Part shown: in pieces, positions 33,833 through 42,907 of the stretch
Layout: every line of letters starts with the position of its first letter
How positions within the stretch are numbered: the stretch's first letter is position 1
Assembly (NCBI RefSeq): GCF_015356865.1
Contig: NZ_JAAFZA010000010.1
Span: 33,580 to 97,579, forward strand
Length of the DNA: 64,000 bases
Source: Catenulispora pinisilvae
GTDB taxonomy: Bacteria > Actinomycetota > Actinomycetes > Streptomycetales > Catenulisporaceae
Direction: 5' to 3'
Made by a program: the position numbers and the translations under genes
Notes under the pieces: model-generated
The model's input: the letters and a program-made list of their open reading frames with translations, nothing else
Told to the model about the DNA's origin: nothing
The model's database searches: none

Positions 33833-34060
33833 ACCCGCTCCCTTGTGCTTGGTGGTGACGTTCTGTCTCGGCGCTGTTCCATGGCGAACACGGCCGTTCC
33901 ATCCCTGACGTTCCCCGGCGTGCCTCGGTCTAAAGCAGAATGCTTCAATCCCTTGTGCCATGCCGAACTTCGTGGTTTGATACAGATTATCGCTTATGAT
34001 CTAGAAGGCCTGAGAGGTCAGGGCGATGAACTTACATTTCATGTATCGGGGGGTTCGCAT

Positions 34061-34756
34061 ATGTCGAAGTCTTCAGCGACTCAACTTCCGCACTTCATCG
34101 GTGATATTCCGGACGTCGGCCTGGAGGATCGGATCAATGATTCCGCCGGTCTGCTGACCTTCGCCTGTCCCGACGAGGAAGCCCTCCTGCGGGCCGCGCG
34201 CGGTGTCGGCGAGGTGATGATCCACCCGCACGGCGACGCCCGGGGCGTCACGCCGATCCGGCTGACCGAGGGCCGGGTGGACGTCGGGCTCACCACCGGG
34301 GATCTGCTGGCCCACACGGACCGTCCGGCGACGAAGGTACCGCCCCGCTATCTGCTGCTGTGGTGCAAGCAGGCCTCCGACCAGGGCGGCGAGACGGTTC
34401 TCTACCGCGGTCGCGACGTCGTGCGGTACCTGGCCGAACACGACCCGGCCGCCCTGGCGGCGGTGACCTCCTCGCAGGCGGCGATCTTCCGGACCGGGAC
34501 CGACGAGTACGTCGGCCCGATCATCCACCTTGAAGACGGCGAGGTCGTGGGCCTGCGGCTGCGGTTCGACCATCTCGTCCACTTCTCCTGGGACGTCACC
34601 CGCACCATGCCCGCGTTCCAGGCCGCCCTGAAATCCGTCGAGCGGCGGTTCGCGCTCCAGGCCGGACAGGGCTACCTGCTCGACAACCGGATCTGGTTCC
34701 ACAGCCGGACCGCGTACACCGGCGACCGGGAGATGTCCCGAGTCATGGTCGCCTGA
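34061..34756 (+). CDS. TauD-like 2-oxoglutarate dioxygenase (second, short form)
   Basis: 231 aa from the ATG at 34061, preceded by GGGGGG; the very long open frame upstream is antisense to the LLM gene. Triad: LLAHTDRPATKVPPRY gives HxD, and RIWFHSRTAY gives the distal His; Arg for 2-oxoglutarate probably in GDREMSRVMV. Shorter than classical TauD (about 280 aa) and closer to the clavaminate-synthase-like proteins of antibiotic loci. Promoter region contains TGATACA, similar to the words upstream of phosphonopyruvate decarboxylase. Confidence 0.85.
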   Translation: MSKSSATQLPHFIGDIPDVGLEDRINDSAGLLTFACPDEEALLRAARGVGEVMIHPHGDARGVTPIRLTEGRVDVGLTTGDLLAHTDRPATKVPPRYLLLWCKQASDQGGETVLYRGRDVVRYLAEHDPAALAAVTSSQAAIFRTGTDEYVGPIIHLEDGEVVGLRLRFDHLVHFSWDVTRTMPAFQAALKSVERRFALQAGQGYLLDNRIWFHSRTAYTGDREMSRVMVA

Positions 34757-34794
34757 TCGACCCCCATCCGGCCGGCCGCGATTGAAGAGGACCC

Positions 34795-35976
34795 ATGCGC
34801 ATCCTTTTTGCCACCCACACTCCGCTCGACGCATCAGGAAGCGGTATCTATCTCCGAAAGGTCGCCGAACATCTGCTGTCGGAAGGACATGAGGCACTGG
34901 TCTTGTGTCTTGCCGGAAGCGCCGTCGACACGTTTGCGTTCCGTCAGGAGACGATCGGAACCCCGGGGCGGCCCTCGCGGTGGAATCTCCCCTTCGATTT
35001 CCCCAATTTCAGCGGCCACCGTGACAGCCATCTCCTTTACGACGACGTCGACGAAGCCGGTATAGCGACATACCTCGACGTGTGGACCTCCGCGCTGACG
35101 GACCTCGCGCAGGAGTTCAAACCGGATGTGTTGGTCGTGAACCACGCGTTCCTCATCGCCTGTGCCGCGGCGAGCATCCCGACGCTTCCCTACGTCGTGG
35201 TCTCACACGGCAGCGAGTTCCTCCGGCCGCGCAAGAACGCCGCGTTCGACACGTATCGGCGCCACGGCATGCAGGCGGCGCGCGAAGTGGTGGCCGTCGC
35301 GCCGGCCATCGCGGCGCTGATGGCCGAAGCGGGCGACATCGATCTGGAACGGATCCACATCGTCTCCCCCGGCTACGACCCGGACGTGTTCCAGCCCGCC
35401 CCGGTCGATCGGGCGGCGGTTCTGGAACCGTTCGGCCTGTCGGCGGCCAGGCCGTGCGTCGCTTACGTCGGACGGATCGTCGCGTACAAGCGCGTGCCGG
35501 ACATGTTGGCCGGGCTGGCCGCGATTCCCGCCGAGCGGCGCCCGCAAGCGCTGGTGATCGGGGACGGCCCGGCCCTGTCGGACGCGATGGACGCGGCGAA
35601 GCGTCTCGGTATGCAGGAGGCGGTTTTCGGGGGGCACATCGCCGACCGGCACCGGCTGGCGGAGGTCTTCAACGCCATCGACCTGCTGGTGCTGCCCAGC
35701 GAGTTCGATCCCTATCCCATGACCGCGATCGAGGCCCTGGCCTGCGGCACGCCGGTGCTGACCAGCGATCAGTGCGGGGTCACGGACATCGTCGCCGACG
35801 TGGCGGGCGCCGTGTACCCCGGCGGCGACACGCAGGCCATCGGCGAGCGGGTCCAGGAGGCGTTGCGGGACGACTGGAAGGCCTCCCGCGGACCGGAGGG
35901 GCCGGCCCGCGTCGCGGCCAAGGCCTGGCCGGCCATCGCCGACCAGTTGCTGGACATCCTCAAGCAGGCTGCCTAG
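34795..35976 (+). CDS. Family 4 (GT-B) glycosyltransferase
   Basis: 393 aa. N-terminal THTPLDASGSGIYLRKVAEHLLSEGHEAL is the glycine loop of GT4 acceptor domains. The C-terminal donor domain has CVAYVGRIVAYKRVPDMLAGLA, LVIGDGP and the EX7E-type region LPSEFDPYPMTAIEALACGTPVL. It would transfer an activated sugar to the product or to a lipid acceptor. It is 38 nt after the dioxygenase and 4 nt before the GNAT gene. Confidence 0.92.
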   Translation: MRILFATHTPLDASGSGIYLRKVAEHLLSEGHEALVLCLAGSAVDTFAFRQETIGTPGRPSRWNLPFDFPNFSGHRDSHLLYDDVDEAGIATYLDVWTSALTDLAQEFKPDVLVVNHAFLIACAAASIPTLPYVVVSHGSEFLRPRKNAAFDTYRRHGMQAAREVVAVAPAIAALMAEAGDIDLERIHIVSPGYDPDVFQPAPVDRAAVLEPFGLSAARPCVAYVGRIVAYKRVPDMLAGLAAIPAERRPQALVIGDGPALSDAMDAAKRLGMQEAVFGGHIADRHRLAEVFNAIDLLVLPSEFDPYPMTAIEALACGTPVLTSDQCGVTDIVADVAGAVYPGGDTQAIGERVQEALRDDWKASRGPEGPARVAAKAWPAIADQLLDILKQAA

Positions 35977-35980
35977 GACT

Positions 35981-36406
35981 ATGCAGGACGTCGCTGTCCG
36001 CATCGCGGAGCCCGCACACCTTGATGCCGTACTCGAATTGTGGGAGGCAGCCGGTCATAGCAAGAGCGTGACCGACAACGTCGAGAGCCTGGCCGGCGTA
36101 CTCGCCCACCCCTACGCGACCGTGCTCGTCGCCCTCGACGCCGGCCTGGTGGTGGGGTCCGCGCTTCCTGCCTGGGACGGGTGGCGCGGCACCGTGCACC
36201 GCGTGGTGCTGCACCCTCAGTGGCAAGAGCAGGAAGACATCGGGTTGACGCTGATCGCGGCCGCCGTGGACTGGCTGAGCCGATTCGGCACGGTGCGGGT
36301 CGGCGCCCCGGTCGCCGACACCGCCGAGGCGCGACGGATCTGGGATCGAGCGGGCTTCCGGCACGATCCGCAGACCTGTCGGTTCACGCACGACATCGGC
36401 TCGTAG
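35981..36406 (+). CDS. GNAT family N-acetyltransferase
   Basis: 141 aa. Opening VAVRIAEPAHLDAVLELWEAAG-like start is typical of GNAT proteins; HRVVLHPQWQEQEDIGLTLIAAA corresponds to the acetyl-CoA binding region, and AEARRIWDRAGFRHDPQTCRFTHDI to the C-terminal end. May acetylate an amine as self-resistance or tailoring. Overlapping transcription unit with glycosyltransferase and SIS gene. Confidence 0.85.
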   Translation: MQDVAVRIAEPAHLDAVLELWEAAGHSKSVTDNVESLAGVLAHPYATVLVALDAGLVVGSALPAWDGWRGTVHRVVLHPQWQEQEDIGLTLIAAAVDWLSRFGTVRVGAPVADTAEARRIWDRAGFRHDPQTCRFTHDIGS

Positions 36407-36419
36407 GGCAGGGGAGAAC

Positions 36420-37517
36420 ATGATCGGTCAGTCCGAGACCAACGAGAAGGCGCCCGGCGAAGCGCACATGGCGGACCCGCTGGCCCGCCCCGCGGTCGAG
36501 CGTGCGGACGCCCGGCTCATGATCAACGATGTCGTCGCGCAACCGAGGCACATCCGTGAAGCTCTGACACTCCTGAACGGCGTGGACCTTCCGCGCGGCG
36601 ACTTCCCGGGCGGGCTGGTGATCTGCGGTGTCGGCGGCTCCGGGGTCGCCGGGGACATCACCGCCGCCATCGTGGGGCCCCGGGCGCGCCGGCCGATTCA
36701 GACCGTGCGCGGCTATCTTCCGGATCCCTGGGTGGGCCCGGGGACGTTCGTCTTCTGCCCGAGCTACTCCGGGAACACGGATATCACGCTGGAATACTTC
36801 GCGGCCGCTCACGCGGCCGGGGCCACCGTGGTTCCGCTGACCAGCGGCGGCCGTCTGGTCGAGATGGCCGCTCAGCGGGGCCTGCCGCTGGTGCGGGTCC
36901 CGGCCGGCTTTCAGCCGCGAGCGCTGACGTCGTACGCGATCGTCACAGCGCTCTGTTGCGCCGCCGCCGCCGACGTGGGGCCGGACCTGCGAGCGGAAGT
37001 CGCCGAAGCCGCGGACTTCCTCGACGGCCTGGTACAGGCCTGGGGTCCGGAGTCCCCCGCGGACTCGTTGGCCAAGTCACTCGCGCACGCCTTCCACGAC
37101 AAAGGCGTGATGATCTACGGAAGCGGACCCACGACGGCGGCCGCACACCGGTGGAAGACCCAGCTCAACGAGACCGGCAAGCGACTGGCCTTCGCCTCCG
37201 AACTGCTGGAGGCCGACCACCACGAACTGTGCGTGTGGGGACACCTAGACGAACCGGGGTCATGGTCGGCGTTGTTCTTGGAGGACCGAGCGGACCAGCA
37301 CCCCGCGGCCGTGCGCCGCATGGAGCTCACCGCTGAACTGATCGCCGGCGCCGGAGGCTCGACGCACTGGGTCTCCGCCCAGGGCGAAACGCGGACCCAG
37401 AGAATGCTCTCCCTAGTGTTGCTGGCCGATTTCGTCAGCGTTTACACCGCTGCCCTGTCCGGGGTCGACCCGTCGGAGATCGAGCTGATCGCCGAGCTGA
37501 ACAGGCTGGTCGGCTGA
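36420..37517 (+). CDS. SIS-domain phosphosugar isomerase (PGI/PMI type)
   Basis: 365 aa. First SIS domain: LVICGVGGSGVAGDI, then FVFCPSYSGNTDITLEYF (the Ser/Thr phosphate loop). Second domain: HDKGVMIYGSGPTTAAAHRWKTQLNETGKRLAFASEL, with the conserved ELLEADHHEL. The order fits bifunctional glucose/mannose-6-phosphate isomerases of actinobacteria. In the cluster it may feed a hexose to the glycosyltransferase. A possible first start 16 codons later (MADPLARP) is also in frame. Confidence 0.86.
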   Translation: MIGQSETNEKAPGEAHMADPLARPAVERADARLMINDVVAQPRHIREALTLLNGVDLPRGDFPGGLVICGVGGSGVAGDITAAIVGPRARRPIQTVRGYLPDPWVGPGTFVFCPSYSGNTDITLEYFAAAHAAGATVVPLTSGGRLVEMAAQRGLPLVRVPAGFQPRALTSYAIVTALCCAAAADVGPDLRAEVAEAADFLDGLVQAWGPESPADSLAKSLAHAFHDKGVMIYGSGPTTAAAHRWKTQLNETGKRLAFASELLEADHHELCVWGHLDEPGSWSALFLEDRADQHPAAVRRMELTAELIAGAGGSTHWVSAQGETRTQRMLSLVLLADFVSVYTAALSGVDPSEIELIAELNRLVG

Positions 37518-37551
37518 ACCGTTCCGGCTATGCGGGGGCGGCGAGTTCTCG

Positions 37552-37573
37552 GCCGGCGCCCGGTTGCGCCGGC
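37552..37573 (+). terminator. Short GC hairpin after the SIS gene
   Basis: 8-bp arms GCCGGCGC/GCGCCGGC with a 6-nt loop, 35 nt beyond the SIS gene stop, without a T-run. Possible weak terminator closing the region B operon. Confidence 0.35.
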
Positions 37574-37655
37574 GCAGAGCGTTAAGAGTGTGCATTCGCG
37601 GAACGTGAATTTTCCTAAGGAACCTTTCACGGCGGCTTAAAGGCCGAGATCCACG

Positions 37656-39179
37656 ATGCACGGGATGCGAGTGCATGAAAACGGTCTTCCGGTCGGCGGC
37701 GGTCTCGGCCCGCGGCGGCTCGATGCCACAGTTTCCCCGGTGGTCGCCGGGGTGGTGCCGCGACGGCGGACGTTCACCCGTTCGTTCGCCGGGCGGATCA
37801 GCGGTCGGTTCGCCGTGCTCGGCGTGCCGTTGCGGGGGGTGCTGCCGGTTGTGCTCGGGCTGCTGGCGCTCGCCTGTTCGCTGGTGGTGCTGGTGGTCGT
37901 CCGGGCACCGCAGCTCTCGATCGTCGACGAGCCCGCGCACGCCGACTACGCGTACCAGGTCTCGCACGGGCGGCTTCCGGCCAAGGGCGCGGTCGTCGAC
38001 GCCGAGATCCGCTACGAGTGGTACTGCCACGATCTTGGTGCCGCGGTGGCGTCGGCGGACTGCGCCGCGGGGTTCACCGACGGCTTCCAGGCGGACGCGC
38101 AGGACTATACGTTCGGCGATCCGCCGCTCTATTACTTGGTCACCGGCTATCTGGGCCGGGCGCTGGGTCCCCTCGTGCCGGGTGGGCACGACTTCATCAC
38201 CGCGGGCCGGGTCGTTGGCGCGCTGTGGTTGTTCGCCGGGATGCTCATGCTGTACGGGGCGCTGCGTGCGTTCCGCTTGGAGCGGCGCTATGCCTGCCTG
38301 GGCGCGGTGTTGCTGCCGTTGTGCCCGGGGGTGCTGGCCGCCGCGAGCTCGCTCAGCAGTGACGCGCCGTGCGCGTTGTGCGGGGCGGCGGCGCTGTACG
38401 TACTGGCGCGGGTGGTGGTGGAACGTCGGACCGGCTGGGTGTTGCCGTTCGTCGTCACAGCGCTGGCCACTGGAACGAAGATCCTGAACGGCGTGCCGAT
38501 GCTGGTGGTCGGCGCGGTCGTCCTGGTGCTCGCGGTGGCGGCCTGGCGGCGCGGCGACCGGGGCGCCGCGGTGCGGACCGGTCGGATCGCGCTCGCGGTC
38601 GGCGTCGCGTTCTGCGGTGTCTACGGCGGCTGGACCTTGTTCCAGAGCGGACGCGGCCAGGCGGGCTGGGTGAACCCGAACCTGGCCGACGGTCAGCCGC
38701 TCACCGGATCCGTGGCCGGCGACCTGCTCAGCAACCTGTTCGGCACGTTCCAGCATCTGACGACGAACTACTGGCTCGCCGATCCGGTCAACGGCGAGAC
38801 GGTGGTGATCTGGGCGACCCTGCTGTGCGTCGTGCTCGGTGCCGCGCCGTTCGTGTTGATGGCCACCAGCCGTACCCGGTCCTGGAGCTGGCAATTGGCG
38901 GTCGGCACCGCGGCCGGTATCTCGGTGATCGCGCTCGTCGTCCAGACTCAGGTGTTCGCGACCAGCGGGCGGTACTTCGCGGTTGTCGCCGGGCGGTATG
39001 CGCTGAGCTTCCTGCCGTGGGCGATCGCCTGCCTGGCGGTTGTGGCCAGTCGCAAAGGATTGTCACGCAGCGGGGTGGCGTTCACCGGGTTGGGTCTGAC
39101 GGTGATGCTGCTCGCGACGACCGGGTGGTTCGCGCTCGGGCCCGCGCTGAGCAGCCGGACGGCGTTCTTGATCGGGTGA
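37656..39179 (+). CDS. Polytopic membrane protein of the DUF2142/GT-C-like type
   Basis: 507 aa. After a ~45-aa cytoplasmic N-terminus there are roughly ten membrane segments. The first extracellular loop holds DEPAHADYAYQVSHGRLPAKG, the acidic motif typical of lipid-linked sugar (GT-C) transferases and DUF2142 proteins, then a long loop with two cysteines (WYCHDLG..SADCAAGF). Probably acts on a cell-envelope glycan using a polyprenyl-phosphate sugar. It is separated from region B by a hairpin and is likely an unrelated envelope gene. Confidence 0.75.
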   Translation: MHGMRVHENGLPVGGGLGPRRLDATVSPVVAGVVPRRRTFTRSFAGRISGRFAVLGVPLRGVLPVVLGLLALACSLVVLVVVRAPQLSIVDEPAHADYAYQVSHGRLPAKGAVVDAEIRYEWYCHDLGAAVASADCAAGFTDGFQADAQDYTFGDPPLYYLVTGYLGRALGPLVPGGHDFITAGRVVGALWLFAGMLMLYGALRAFRLERRYACLGAVLLPLCPGVLAAASSLSSDAPCALCGAAALYVLARVVVERRTGWVLPFVVTALATGTKILNGVPMLVVGAVVLVLAVAAWRRGDRGAAVRTGRIALAVGVAFCGVYGGWTLFQSGRGQAGWVNPNLADGQPLTGSVAGDLLSNLFGTFQHLTTNYWLADPVNGETVVIWATLLCVVLGAAPFVLMATSRTRSWSWQLAVGTAAGISVIALVVQTQVFATSGRYFAVVAGRYALSFLPWAIACLAVVASRKGLSRSGVAFTGLGLTVMLLATTGWFALGPALSSRTAFLIG

Positions 39180-39291
39180 GCCGCTGGACCGGCTCCACGA
39201 CCCCTGCTGGGTGACCGAGTTGCTGACTGAGGCCCGGGCGGCGGCGTGGAGTCCGGGCCGCCGCCCGGGCCGGGCCGGGTCGGCTATCGGC

Positions 39292-40914
39292 TCAGCGCTC
39301 GATCGTGAGCTTGTCGACCTCGGCGCCGTACTCGTTCACCGCGCGCAGCACCAGCTGCGCGGGACGGCCGTACCGGCCGGGCTTGACGTCCACGGCCAGC
39401 AGCGCGTAGCCCGTGTAACGCACCCGCGACCAGTCGACCGTCTCCGGGGTCTGACCGCCGGCGGAGTCGCGCACCCAGGACGCGAACGGCGCGACGTTGT
39501 CGACGTCGTTCTCGTAGCTGTCGGCGACCGGGAACTGGTAGAGGCTGTTGCCGGAGCTGCCGGCCACCACGTAGGTGGTGCCGTAGGCCTTGGACCGGAC
39601 TGTCGAGCCGGTCGGGGCGGCCGTGGTCACCGCGCCGCCGCGCAGCGGGTCGGTCCGCTCGTAGACGTGGTTGTGGCCGTTGATGACCAGGTCGACGTCG
39701 AACTGGTCGAACAGCGGGGTCCACGCGGCGCGCACCCCGCCGTCGGAGGCGTGGGCGTCGGCGGTGCAGTACGCGCACTCGTGGAAGTACACGACGATGA
39801 AGTCGATGGCGCGGTTCGCGCGGTGGGCGGCGAGCTGCTTGTTCAGCCAGGCGGTCTGCTTGCCCTGGCTGTAGCCGAAGTTGGCCTTGTACTCGAAGGT
39901 CACGTCGTTGGCGTCCAGCGCGATGAACGCGACGTTGCCGTAGGTGAAGGAGTAGTAGGCCTGGCCCTCGGTCGGCTGGGCGAAGCGGTCGAAGATACCG
40001 CCGTAGCCGTCGGGGGAGTACCAGGGCTCCATCTCGTGGTTGCCGACCACCGGCTGCCACGGGATCGAGGCGGCGAACAGCTCGTTCTGGACCAGGAAGG
40101 AGTCCCAGACCCGCGGGTCGTAGCTGTTGGTGATCTGGCCGCTGCCGCCGTCGTTGGCGTAGGACAGGTCGCCGGCGTGCAGGTGGAACGCCGGGTTCTG
40201 GGACCGGACCGTGGTGGCCAGGGCGACCGCGTCGTAGGACACGCCCTGGTCGCCGAACGCGGTGAAGGTGTAGTCCGGCTGTCCGCAGGGCGCGGTGGTG
40301 AAGGGGCGGGCCGGCTCGATGTGGGGGCCCGCGGCCGGGTCGTACCCGTCGTGCCCGACGGCGTAGTAGTAGGTCTGGCCGGGCAGCAGATGGCTGATGC
40401 GGGCCTGTATGTAGTACTGCTCGACGGCGGCCGGGTGGACCAGCGGCACCGAGTCCACCGCGCTGATGTCGGTGAACGGGGTGCTGAGCACCGAGAGGTG
40501 GGCCTTGATCTTCTCGCCGAAGTCCAGCGGCGAGTGGCCGATCCGGACGTACGGGTTGGTGACCGCGGCGGGGACCTGCCAGACCACCGAGATCTGGGTG
40601 GTCGGGTCGGCGCCGTAGGAGATGTGGCGGCCGAACGGGACGACCGAGCGGCCCGCCGGGCGGGCGGCCGCGGCGAGCAGGGGCGCGGCGGTCGGTCGGG
40701 TCGGCACGGTCGGGGTGCTCGCCGCGCGCGCGTTGTTCGCGACTGCGGCGTCGGCCCGGCCGGAGAGCACGCCGGAGCCGGCGGCCAGCACACCGGCGCC
40801 GACCAGCCCGCCGCGCAGCAGCGAACGGCGGCCGGCGGTGAGCTGCTGGAACCATTCGTGTTGTTCGGCCATCGACAGGTTCGCGGCCTGCTCAGGCGTC
40901 ATCTTGGGGGTCAT
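39292..40914 (-). CDS. Tat-exported purple-acid-phosphatase-like metallophosphoesterase
   Basis: 540 aa from the ATG at 40914; the frame stays open much further upstream, through the PadR gene on the other strand, which is not credible. Residues about 29-60 form a twin-arginine signal (RRSLLRGGLVGAGVLAAGSG). Residues about 90-190 are a fibronectin-like domain. The phosphatase core has GDQGVSYDAV, HAGDLSYAND, GNHEMEP, HECAYC and NGHNHVYER, giving the full metal-ligand set. Extracellular phosphate release is the likely role. It shares a promoter region with the PadR gene. Confidence 0.92.
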   Translation of the reverse strand: MTPKMTPEQAANLSMAEQHEWFQQLTAGRRSLLRGGLVGAGVLAAGSGVLSGRADAAVANNARAASTPTVPTRPTAAPLLAAAARPAGRSVVPFGRHISYGADPTTQISVVWQVPAAVTNPYVRIGHSPLDFGEKIKAHLSVLSTPFTDISAVDSVPLVHPAAVEQYYIQARISHLLPGQTYYYAVGHDGYDPAAGPHIEPARPFTTAPCGQPDYTFTAFGDQGVSYDAVALATTVRSQNPAFHLHAGDLSYANDGGSGQITNSYDPRVWDSFLVQNELFAASIPWQPVVGNHEMEPWYSPDGYGGIFDRFAQPTEGQAYYSFTYGNVAFIALDANDVTFEYKANFGYSQGKQTAWLNKQLAAHRANRAIDFIVVYFHECAYCTADAHASDGGVRAAWTPLFDQFDVDLVINGHNHVYERTDPLRGGAVTTAAPTGSTVRSKAYGTTYVVAGSSGNSLYQFPVADSYENDVDNVAPFASWVRDSAGGQTPETVDWSRVRYTGYALLAVDVKPGRYGRPAQLVLRAVNEYGAEVDKLTIER

Positions 40915-41011
40915 GGCTGGATGGTAGTCACGGGGCGTAGTCGGGAAATGTTCGCCGGATGAACGCTGGGCGGCCAACCCGGTCACCGGTTCTCGAGGGG
41001 CTATCGAGTTG

Positions 41012-41031
41012 TATCTAGATGGATCTAGATA
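41012..41031. promoter_or_regulatory. 20-bp palindrome TATCTAGATGGATCTAGATA, probable PadR operator
   Basis: Perfect 9-bp arms around a GG centre, in an AT-rich island of otherwise GC-rich DNA, between the divergent metallophosphoesterase and PadR genes. It is the usual form of an autoregulatory site of PadR repressors. Confidence 0.7.
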
Positions 41032-41073
41032 TATCTTTAACGCATCCAGAGAGTGAGCGAGAGGAACCCGATC

Positions 41074-41694
41074 ATGTATGGCGATGAGTACCGCAGGGGC
41101 GGCGGACACGGCGGCCGGGGCCGCGGCGAGGGCCGCGAGCGTTTCGAGCGTTCGGACCGTGGGTTCGGGGGACCGGACGGCGGATGGGGACGCCGAGGGG
41201 AGTCGCGCGGCCGCTGGGACGACGCCGGCGAGCTTCGCGGGGGGCGGGGCGGACGGGCCCGGCGCGGCGATGTGCGCGCGGCGGTCCTGGCCCTGCTGAC
41301 CGAGCGCCCCATGCACGGCTACGAGATGATCCAGGAACTGGAGACCCGCACCGGCGGGTTGTGGCGTCCGAGCCCGGGTGCCCTCTATCCCGCCTTGCAG
41401 TTGTTGGAGGACGAGGGGAAGGTCACCGCGGACGCGTCCAGCGGCAAGCGGCTGCTGGAGCTGACCGAGGCCGGACGGGCCGCCGTGGCCGAGGCGCCGG
41501 ACAACCGGCCGTGGGAGAACTTCGGCACCGGCGTGCCGGAGGCCCACCTGGCGCTGCGGGACGGTGTCCACCAGATCGGCACCGCGGCCCGCCAGGTCGC
41601 GCAGGTCGGCACCGAGGAGCAGAAGGCCAAGGCCACCACGATCCTCGTCGAGGCTCGCAAGGCCCTGTACAAGCTGCTCGCCGAGGATGCGTGA
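41074..41694 (+). CDS. PadR-family transcriptional regulator
   Basis: 206 aa from ATG 41074 (AGAGG nine nt upstream); a GTG at 41053 has no ribosome site. The first ~60 residues are Gly/Arg-rich and disordered (GGGHGGRGRGEGRERFERS). The winged helix follows: VRAAVLALLTERPMHGYEMIQELE, GLWRPSPGALYPALQLLEDEGKV, then a dimerisation helix. Likely represses itself and perhaps the divergent phosphatase through the palindrome 40 nt upstream. Confidence 0.9.
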   Translation: MYGDEYRRGGGHGGRGRGEGRERFERSDRGFGGPDGGWGRRGESRGRWDDAGELRGGRGGRARRGDVRAAVLALLTERPMHGYEMIQELETRTGGLWRPSPGALYPALQLLEDEGKVTADASSGKRLLELTEAGRAAVAEAPDNRPWENFGTGVPEAHLALRDGVHQIGTAARQVAQVGTEEQKAKATTILVEARKALYKLLAEDA

Positions 41695-41907
41695 GCGCGC
41701 TGGACCGATGAATGCCGGATTCCGCAGCTCACAGACCAAGCGGAGATCGGAGCGGCAGCTGACTCCTTGCGGAGGCTGTCAGGTGCCTGCTTCGATTTTC
41801 CGCTCGTGGCCGCCGTAAATCAGTAGGCTCATGCGGCGGCACGGCAAATGAACCCGGATGCCTACAGAGGTTGATGGGGCATCATTTGTACACGTGAGGA
41901 CTCGCGG

Positions 41908-42804
41908 ATGGAACTGAAGACTCTTCGCTCCTTCATCGTGCTCGCGGAGGAGCTGCACTTCAGACGGGCCGCCGAGCGGCTGCATATCGCGCAGCCGGCG
42001 CTGAGTCAGCAGATCAAGCAACTCGAGCGGCAGCTCGGCATCGAGTTGTTCAGCCGCAGCAGCCGGTCGGTGGCGCTGACTCCGGCCGGTGCGGCTTTCC
42101 TGACAGAGGCGCTGCGGACGGTGGCCGCGGCGGACCGCGCTGTCGAGACGGCTCAATCGATAGCCCTCGGCGACGGTCCGCGGCTGGCCGTCGGCTTCCT
42201 GGCTCAGGCGGCCGCGGAGCACACGTCGACGATCCTCGCGGACTTCAAGCTGCGGCGTCCGGAGGCCGTCGTGCAGCTGCGGGCGCTGACCTTCGTGGAC
42301 CACGTCTCGCAGGTGCGCACCGGTGGTGTGGACGTCGCCTTCATCCGGCCGCCCTACGCGCCTGAGGAATTGGCCGGCCTGACGACTGTTCCCCTCGGCA
42401 CCGAGCCCCGGGTCGCCATTCTGCCGGCGGGACACGCGCTGGCCGGGCGTCGGTCGATCGCCTTCGCCGAGATCGCCGACGAGAAGTTCGTCCGGGCGCC
42501 CGACGAGGTCTCGCCGGTGTGGCGCGCGTACTGGCGGGGCGACGATCGGCGCGGCGGCCGACCGGCCGTCCTGAGCGATGAGACAGCCGCCTCGGTCGAG
42601 GAGATGCTGACCGTCGTCGCCGCCGAGCTGGCGATTTCCATCACCCATGCATCCGTCGGGCGCTTCTACGCGCGGCCGAACGTTCGCTTCGTCCCGATCA
42701 CGGACCTCTCGTTCTCCACACTGGCTTTGGCCTGGCGTGCCGATGACCCCTCAGCTCTGGTCCAGGACTTCATCGAAGCGGCCCGGAAGGTGATGTCCGC
42801 ATAG
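41908..42804 (+). CDS. LysR-family transcriptional regulator (region C, first)
   Basis: 298 aa. N-terminal helix-turn-helix LHFRRAAERLHIAQPALSQQIKQLE is canonical; the C-terminal ~200 residues are the periplasmic-binding-like effector domain (LAVGFLAQAAAEHTS and later VDVAFIRPP). It precedes the adenylating enzyme in the same direction, with an ATAGC-N5-GCTAT box between them. Likely a pathway regulator of region C. Confidence 0.92.
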   Translation: MELKTLRSFIVLAEELHFRRAAERLHIAQPALSQQIKQLERQLGIELFSRSSRSVALTPAGAAFLTEALRTVAAADRAVETAQSIALGDGPRLAVGFLAQAAAEHTSTILADFKLRRPEAVVQLRALTFVDHVSQVRTGGVDVAFIRPPYAPEELAGLTTVPLGTEPRVAILPAGHALAGRRSIAFAEIADEKFVRAPDEVSPVWRAYWRGDDRRGGRPAVLSDETAASVEEMLTVVAAELAISITHASVGRFYARPNVRFVPITDLSFSTLALAWRADDPSALVQDFIEAARKVMSA

Positions 42805-42814
42805 CCCACCGCGG

Positions 42815-42829
42815 ATAGCTCACGGCTAT
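42815..42829. promoter_or_regulatory. ATAGC-N5-GCTAT inverted repeat, candidate LysR box
   Basis: Sequence ATAGCTCACGGCTAT, 79 nt upstream of the adenylating-enzyme start. The identical arms with the same spacing recur at 53824-53838, and a near copy at 48175-48189, all upstream of region C genes that include two LysR regulators. Confidence 0.55.
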
Positions 42830-42907
42830 GGGGACGGATATTGGCCTGGATCGACGGCGGAGCTCAGACTCCTTATAGGAGCCGTCAGTCGATCCGCGGG
42901 GGCATGA

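Noticed and set aside
32942..34060. Long plus-strand N-terminal part before the second TauD gene
   Set aside because: Antisense to the LLM oxidoreductase and without motif; the dioxygenase starts at the ATG at 34061 with a good ribosome site.
39211..40962. 583-aa plus-strand open frame
   Set aside because: Antisense shadow of the metallophosphoesterase, Val/Gly/Arg repeats only.
40915..41739. N-terminal extension of the metallophosphoesterase to 815 aa
   Set aside because: It would run through the PadR gene and its operator and lacks signal features; the Tat signal starts just after 40914.
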